Of a stretch of DNA of 64,000 nucleotides, positions 58,114 to 64,000 are shown piece by piece. A program made the translations under genes and the position numbers. Numbering within the stretch: the stretch's first letter is position 1; each line of letters starts with the position of its first letter. The stretch spans positions 186,001 through 250,000 of the forward strand of contig JAPTHN010000258.1 in the NCBI GenBank assembly GCA_026936325.1, written 5' to 3'. The notes under the pieces were generated by a model, which was given only the letters and a program-made list of their open reading frames with translations, was not told where the DNA came from and did not search any database. This DNA is from Platynereis dumerilii (Eukaryota; Annelida; Polychaeta; Phyllodocida; Nereididae).

Positions 58114-59052
58114 GGGGAGGCGAGGGTCAGAAGTCACAAAATTCTGAAAAAGCCCCAGAACAGAGCAGGTGTTTGTTAGATCTGAATGACCTTTGGCACA
58201 ATCATGCAGTATTTAGTTGACTATAGTTGTATCATATGATAGCTGCTGTGCTGTAAATAGACTTTAGTCAGTTCAAAATTATTTAAGGCAAAGTCCGCTG
58301 TGACTTTTTACCCCATGTCAGGGTCAAGAAGTCACAACCATGGGGTCACAAGTCACATGAAATTGTTGTGAACATACAACACTATATGAGGTAATATGCA
58401 GACCTGGACTTGATAGTCATCCTTGTGCATGAAATTTATAGTGAGCCTTCAAAGCCTATCTGCATGCACTGACAATGCACCATCAGCAAAGCCAGCATCA
58501 GAAATTGCCCAAAGTTTGCGAAATGAAATTTTGCTGTAATGCTCTCTCATCAGTATTATTGATGATGGTAAGATTGTAAGCTAAAAGTTTCTAGTGTGGA
58601 ATATTTTACTTTCCTTAGACCAGAATACTGACTTCCCGTTGTCCTATGGTAAAATATCACAGTGCTGGGGTGAAATGTCACAGTGTGACATTTCACCCCT
58701 CAGCTGTTTTTTTAATTCAACACATGATCATGGCAACTTGGTGACCAAATGGCCAAAAATGGGTTCACAGCATGAAAGACAATTATCCAAAAGACCTTGA
58801 AACACTAGCACAACTTCCTATGTCACAGTGACCAGACATTAATAGAGAAAGTTCAGAATCAATAAAACCTGTTTGGGACACCAAAAATGCATGAGGTGGG
58901 TAAAAACCCACTTTGCACAATGAGTATAATTTTCATATTCTTCTCATAAAAGTGTCCCAAATTATGATTTAAGCTTAAGAATTAGGTCACTGCAAGTTGG
59001 TCAAAAAGGCCTGTGACTTTTTACCCCTGTGACTTTTCACCCCCTCTTCCCC
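58114..59052. mobile_element. G-rich TA-flanked MITE, family 3
   Basis: The 939-bp element lies between TA (58112-58113) and TA (59053-59054). The ends are ggggaggcgagggtcagaag and cttttcaccccctcttcccc, continuing to a shared agtcac/gtgact. The word ggggtnaaaagtcac recurs inside: near 58303 (inverted), 58322, 58343, 58668, 58684 (inverted) and 59011 (inverted). It has no coding frame. It interrupts a LINE 3' tail, giving an independent check on the TA duplication. Confidence 0.9.
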
Positions 59053-59175
59053 TACATTTATATAGCGCTACCAATTATAAATGAATACATTCTGGTGCGC
59101 TTTACAATGATAATAAAATAGTGAGGAAAAACCGATCAACGGATTCGATTGAAACTCACCAGGATTGTTTAACTC
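59053..59175 (-). mobile_element. LINE 3'-end fragment (tatagcgct type)
   Basis: catttatatagcgctacc and the following cgctttacaatgataataa match the 3' UTR class of the LINE at 43770. The missing ATT tail lies on the other side of the MITE at 58098-58113. No coding part remains. Confidence 0.7.
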
Positions 59176-59700
59176 GCCACAAGGAAGAACTGATTAGAGT
59201 TTATTCACAATATGTGCAGAGCCTTGTTATTTGGATGTTTTGGTTGCATAAGCATCCTTTCCATGCAGAGAGATAAAAAAAGGCCACAGTGGCGTTGCTA
59301 GGAAATTTTCCAGGGGGGGCAAAATTTTCAAGTTATTTATAGAAATTTATTTTCTAAAATAGGATCAACGTACATTTTCACAAGACAATTCCGAGTAGCG
59401 TGTTGTTTCATCTTCTTTTGTTTGACATGTACTGTGCCAATGAACTAACACAAAAATGTGAATTGAAATCTTTTGATAGATCAGGTATGGCGCTAATTAT
59501 GGCTGATAGTATGAAATGTGACAGCGACACCATGTCAGCTCTATTTTATTAGGATTCTTCACTTAAATATACAGCGTATAAAAATGTTGTACTTTCAAGC
59601 TTCATGAATATTTCTGGGTATACCCAGAAGTCAGTCACATAAACTTGAAAGTGTATTTCATTGTTCAATTATTGATTAAGGGAGTGAACATTGAATATCC
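59176..59700. other. No gene; one solitary hAT-like end
   Basis: cagtggcgttgctagg at about 59288 resembles the left terminus of the CAGTGGCG MITEs, but no partner end was found. Confidence 0.4.
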
Positions 59701-59960
59701 AGGGGAGGGGCCTGGAGGTTTCCTCGGTGGGAAATTATCTATTTCACGGCAGTAATGGCAGTAATGGCAGTACTTATTTATTTATTTCAAACAGGCAAAG
59801 TCCCTGAATATTCATTCCAAGTTTAAACAATGCCTTGTTAAGAAACAACCCCACCAGAAATTACTTATTTCAAGAATGTCTAAAATGAATTTATTATTTC
59901 ACCAAAACTGAGCAAGAAATTATATATTTAAAAAAGAACTCCAAGCCCCCCTCCCCCTCC
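59701..59960. mobile_element. Small G-rich inverted-end repeat (~260 bp)
   Basis: aggggaggggcctggaggtt at the left and the inverse of ccaagcccccctccccctcc at the right make an imperfect inverted pair. A second, inverted copy is split between about 24691-24750 and 27436-27601. Two copies with matching ends support a mobile unit. It is non-coding. Confidence 0.55.
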
Positions 59961-60986
59961 TTGAGATTAAATAGAGACCTCCTATTGGAAGGCATGCAGT
60001 TGAATTTTACCAAACTAGCCATTTTAAAAACTGAAGAGGTGAAAATGTACTTATTAAACACTATTTGAAAATGCCGCACGAACTACACAAGTCACTCATT
60101 CATTTTCAATGCCCCCATAAATCTTGGCCAGTATATCAATGACTAGCTATGACTGCTAATTTTTGCACAACCACACAGTGACCATGTTCATGATATCCGC
60201 TAAAATTACTTTCAATTTCAACAGTCTTCTAATAGTCAATGATTTAGTGGAATTTTCTGAAGCAAAAGGTCTTCAGTCCCTGACATATAGCTTTTTGGAG
60301 TCAGTGGGGGAACAATTCTCATACAAAGGCAATGGATGTGGAACAGGTGGTTTTTCCTGTAATTTTACAAATTCAGCAAAATTTGACTAATTAACTTATT
60401 AAGTGATCTACAGATCCGGTAAAACAGACAGTGTTGATGACAAGGTAAAGGGAAGAGGTCTAAAGTCACTATCCTGACCATGCAATAATCTTTAAAACGT
60501 TTCAGGTAATCTATCTTATACGGACTGGGATGACTATCACGGCCGCACATCAGCAAAATACAACGTTTGATGACATTTTAAAAGTTTTGTACATTATTGG
60601 TTGACAAATAGGCCCTACACTGTGTGATGTCATATATTGATGTACTTCTGGCTGTGGGATGTTTCAAGATGTAATATCCTGTCAAAATCCACCATTGTGA
60701 CGATCTTACCAACCATCAATCATTCCAAGAGAAAATTTTCACTTTGTTCAGTAGACAATACTAGACATAGGCCTAATTCAATACATAGACATTTTCCAGT
60801 TGTACAATGTGACTGATACAGAAGTAGTGACTCACTGTGATATGGTGATCTTAAAAATATTTTATTGGTATAAAATTGGACCTGAAAATGATAAAAATCG
60901 TAAACATTTTTTTTCAAGTGGAACCAAAAGCGCTGCTTCATGCCCAACTTATGGCAACCCTTCTTAATTCTTTATGGCAATATATA
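59961..60986. other. No gene recognised
   Basis: No domain-bearing frames or repeat structure seen. Confidence 0.5.
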
Positions 60987-62110
60987 CAGGGTGACGTACC
61001 AAAACTTTCCATGAACTTCCTTGTGCTAAAAAGCATTTCACATTTGCAGGAAAATTGTGAAAGCAATACAGCGTATTCATTAAGGTATCATACTTGTGGA
61101 AGGTTAGAATGACTCTTACTAAAAATGACTCCATAGGAGACATCGTGCACAAATGGACTAAAAAACTACCCCTGACATATAGAGTGGCCTCACGACCAGC
61201 ATACAATATCACGAAGGCAATCAATGATGGGAAAGGAATAAGAGGGAAGTCTGGGAGTTTGTGGAGTAAATGAAGAGAGGAATGGAGTCACTGACAACAA
61301 AACTGACAAGGTACCTGCAACCTCCATGAGAGAGGTTGTTGCGGAGCTTCAGGTGGACCTCAAGACTGCCAGAGCGGCTATGCAAATGATTTTGGCCTGA
61401 AATCATATGTCAGGACCCCAAAGACACCTTGCGGCTAATTCCATGAAGGTCAGAAGAGAGAAATGGTTAAAAAAATGATGGGTTACATCAGGATGCATGG
61501 GTTCGATAGCCAAAATTTTTCCAACTATAAAAGTTTTCTTGTGGATTCTGTTGTCAACAGAAGAAATGGCAAATTATATAAAATCAATTTATAAGAAGAT
61601 GTCCATGGGACAATCAGGGAAAAGTATCCAGCTCAGGCAATGGTTTTGGGAGTCGTGACTTCAGATAGAAAAATTATGCTTTTATTTCTTTTTCATGCGA
61701 GTAAAGGGGGCCGGACCTGATGCATACTACTAGGTCCAGTTATGTCATGTCTTGCCGTGGGCCCTGGTTGGATGTGAATTGCCCCAACGGCAACTATGAG
61801 TAGACTCAAGGTGGTTCACCTTGCCATAAGGCCAAGAAAGTTCAGGAATTCCACTTAAAGTAATATCAGAGACTTCTGGGCGGCCAACTTCTGGCCCTCC
61901 TCTAGTTCGGACCTAAATCCCGGTACTTTTCTGTTCAGGCATCTTAGAATAGTTGGTCAACAAGACCTGCCACCATGATGTTGTTGTCCTCTTACTGTCT
62001 TCATGGCTCGGGGGCTCAAAATATGAAAACGTCTTTTTTTCAAAGCACCACCAACAGGCCACAACAAAGGGTACCAGATCTGGGGCTAATGTTGTGGCAA
62101 CGTAATTACC
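60987..62110 (+). pseudogene. Decayed Tc1/mariner (IS630) transposon
   Basis: A TA (60985-60986) is followed by cagggtgacgtaccaaaact, a mariner-like terminus. Across several frames the plus strand retains pieces of a transposase that cuts and pastes at TA. There is a helix-turn-helix-like part (SMREVVAELQVDLKTARAAM, near 61325-61385), then NSMKVRREKWLKK, then MVLGVVTSDRKIM near 61640 around the first-strand catalytic region. Near 61900 comes FWAANFWPSSSSDLNP-type sequence, matching the family's WPPSSPDLNP motif, of which SSSDLNP is readable at about 61903-61923. Multiple frame changes and stops interrupt it. The right terminus was not found. It is clearly inactive and old. Confidence 0.8.
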
Positions 62111-63757
62111 TTTATTTATTTCTGCGTGACAACAGATGAGCCCACTACCAATTTACAATGTTGTGTTTACATTGTGTAAGCACTCATTTGTCGTCAACTA
62201 TAACAGTTTTGAGGCCACTTCACAAAACAATGTCTCATTTTTCACGGAATTTAGCTTGATACACCATGCTTGCATAGATCTGTGTGATGCAGTTACCAAT
62301 CATGATCAGCATATTCCACTCTAGCCACAGACAAAATTGATGTTGTCCATGCATCGACACCAAACATTCAGCATTTTCTTTCCATCTTGCTGAATTGAAG
62401 ATCTGTTTCTAATCAACACAGAAGCCAGACATTGTAAGCTATAACGTAACTTGTAGCATGGGAAGATATCAGTTTCTTAGCCAGAACAAGATTTTACCCT
62501 TCTCAATAGTGGTCGATTGGAAATGATTTCCAACTGCCAAATGGTTACCATCATGCAGGTACCATGCCTGTTGATTTACTTCTTTTTAGCTGCATGAGTT
62601 GAGTAAGTAACATTGTGCAGTTTGATTGAAAAGGAGAAGTCATTATCATTTGAAGACTTAAAACATCACAATGAACAAGTTTATTCTTTGTTACATACAT
62701 TGTAGTATGTTTAAGTAAAAAAAAGCCACATATATATATATATATAACCTTCTGAAACATTTAAGTAATAAAGGCATCTTTTGATTCCATCAGACTGCAT
62801 AATCGATTACTTTGATTTCAACTGAAATTTACAATCATAGCAACCTTCTACGGACTTACAACTGCACTGATGGAGATACAATATCAAAGGTTTTCAAAAT
62901 GTTAGTATGCTTATTAATGGAAGTATATAGTTCTATTACAATGGAACTACACCTTGCTTCTCTTGGATGTGTTGTCTATTATTGATATATCATTCTAACT
63001 AATCAATGAGGTGTTATTGCCTTACAGTCTATCACTTTGATATAGAAAAAGAGTGCCAAATAAATTTTAAAATGATTTCTGCCTTCTGGCCGTAACTGCC
63101 AATAATACCCACCTAATTCCCTCCAAAAAACGTTATTGACCAATTATATACCCACTGTTCTGCCAGCCCCAGTTTTGGTTTTTCTGGACAAATTTTGGTT
63201 GGATAATTTGGTGTTCAACGGTGAAAATTTTACCTGTCGCTGGTCACCTGGAATTCAGACGACCTTATATGGAGTTGATTAATCACAGTTTGAGACTTTG
63301 AGTCGGCCATTTTCTCCCATGACGCTCCTGGAAGGATATTTCCAGCTGACCGGCAGTGTTCTGCTGACTTGTCCTCACAAGTCAGTGCAAATGTTGGTGT
63401 TCTTGGTCACCTTTTATGCGTTGACGTGCTTGCTCTGGCAATGTTGCCCTATGTCTTAAAATAATTTGCAATGGCACTGTGAGACACAGCACACATTCAC
63501 ATGGAGTCCTCTAAGTGGCGCCTTCTTCAAGCAATTGAGTGCACTCATTGATTGCCCCCAAGTGCTACAGAAAGCTGTAGAAGTGTGAAACACGCACACA
63601 CAACCACGAAAAAACTCCCATTCACAGGTTATCACTTCAATTTGTTCAAACCGTGCCTCGAGATCGATGTCTCCCGCAGTCTTTTTAAAAGATTTCACTG
63701 GTGCCCTCAGTGACCAATGTGACCATTACCATTCAGATTTCATTATCTTGAAATTAT
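62111..63757. other. No gene recognised
   Basis: It includes a (ta)n tract at about 62730-62746. No supported frame, element or RNA gene was seen. Confidence 0.5.
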
Positions 63758-64000
63758 TTACAGCCGGGAAAGTTTATATGCAAAAGGAATGGACTGTTCA
63801 TTCCGAAAAATGGCACTTTGTGACTCATGATAGCTGATGAAGTGTCATCTTCTTTACCTTCAACATGGGAAACATTGAGGCTGTTTGAGAAGTCATGATC
63901 AGGAGAAGGCCTTTTGATTTGTCATAACTGATTTTAGGGTAAGAATTAGATGCGTAATCCTTTTGTTTGCCTGTCACCAACAAGCAGGATTAGTCTCCTT
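63758..64000 (+). mobile_element. ttacag MITE, cut by the window edge
   Basis: It starts ttacagccgggaaagtttat and carries aaaatggcactttgtgactc, ctgatgaagtgtcatcttct and ttgcctgtcaccaacaagca in the same order as the 22144 copy. The sequence ends before the right terminus. Confidence 0.82.

Noticed and set aside
57873-58220. Arg/Thr/Glu-rich and Ser/Phe/Arg-rich repeat frames
   Set aside because: By-products of the 12-bp minisatellite.
61490-61515. ggttcgatagcc resembling a tRNA B box
   Set aside because: There is no A box or cloverleaf around it, and it lies within the mariner relic.

Overview
The window reads as AT-rich animal DNA, most likely from a marine invertebrate. It has spliced coding exons, CR1/L2-type LINEs, a Tc1/mariner relic, hAT MITEs with 8-bp target duplications, many other MITEs and long inverted repeats. 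The mix fits an echinoderm, hemichordate, lancelet, mollusc or cnidarian; I cannot choose among these from sequence alone. I see no bacterial operons, rRNA, tRNA, CRISPR array, LTR element or capsid/envelope gene.

Host coding content is small. One plus-strand gene is supported by two exons, 13270-13554 and a terminal exon at 22634-22836. They join in phase across an intron of about 9.1 kb and encode a charged alpha-helical/coiled-coil C terminus. The two exons carry diverged copies of the same helical module. Earlier exons were not found and may lie upstream of the window. I do not recognise the family.

The rest is layered mobile DNA. From 1 to 13 kb: two G-rich TA-flanked MITEs (2027-2981, 6892-7783), a clean hAT MITE (6473-6781), a LINE 3' stub (4318-4584) and a 3.7-kb inverted-arm element (9186-12913). 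From 13 to 28 kb: the host exons and intron, more MITEs, a 5'-truncated LINE with an open RT frame (25522-27282) inside a short tandem duplication, and an inverted-repeat pair enclosing it. From 28 to 36 kb: microsatellites, a large hairpin, several hAT MITEs, and a 3.3-kb CACTG-ended element (32348-35641) flanked by GCATA. From 36.4 to 57.7 kb: a tandem segmental duplication. Its second unit was expanded by a full-length LINE (43770-48350) with an 18-unit array of about 78 bp at its 5' end, and by a 4.6-kb foldback element (51799-56359). From 58 to 64 kb: a MITE inserted in a LINE tail, a decayed Tc1/mariner transposase, and a MITE cut by the window edge.

The most interesting pattern is a shared architecture in several otherwise unlike MITE families. 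Each has a G-rich terminal inverted repeat, usually next to TA, holding a family-specific word of about 12-16 bp. That word recurs several times inside the element in both orientations. At least four TA-flanked families and one GCATA-flanked relative show it. This suggests one transposition machinery reading repeated subterminal sites, but no transposase for it was found here.
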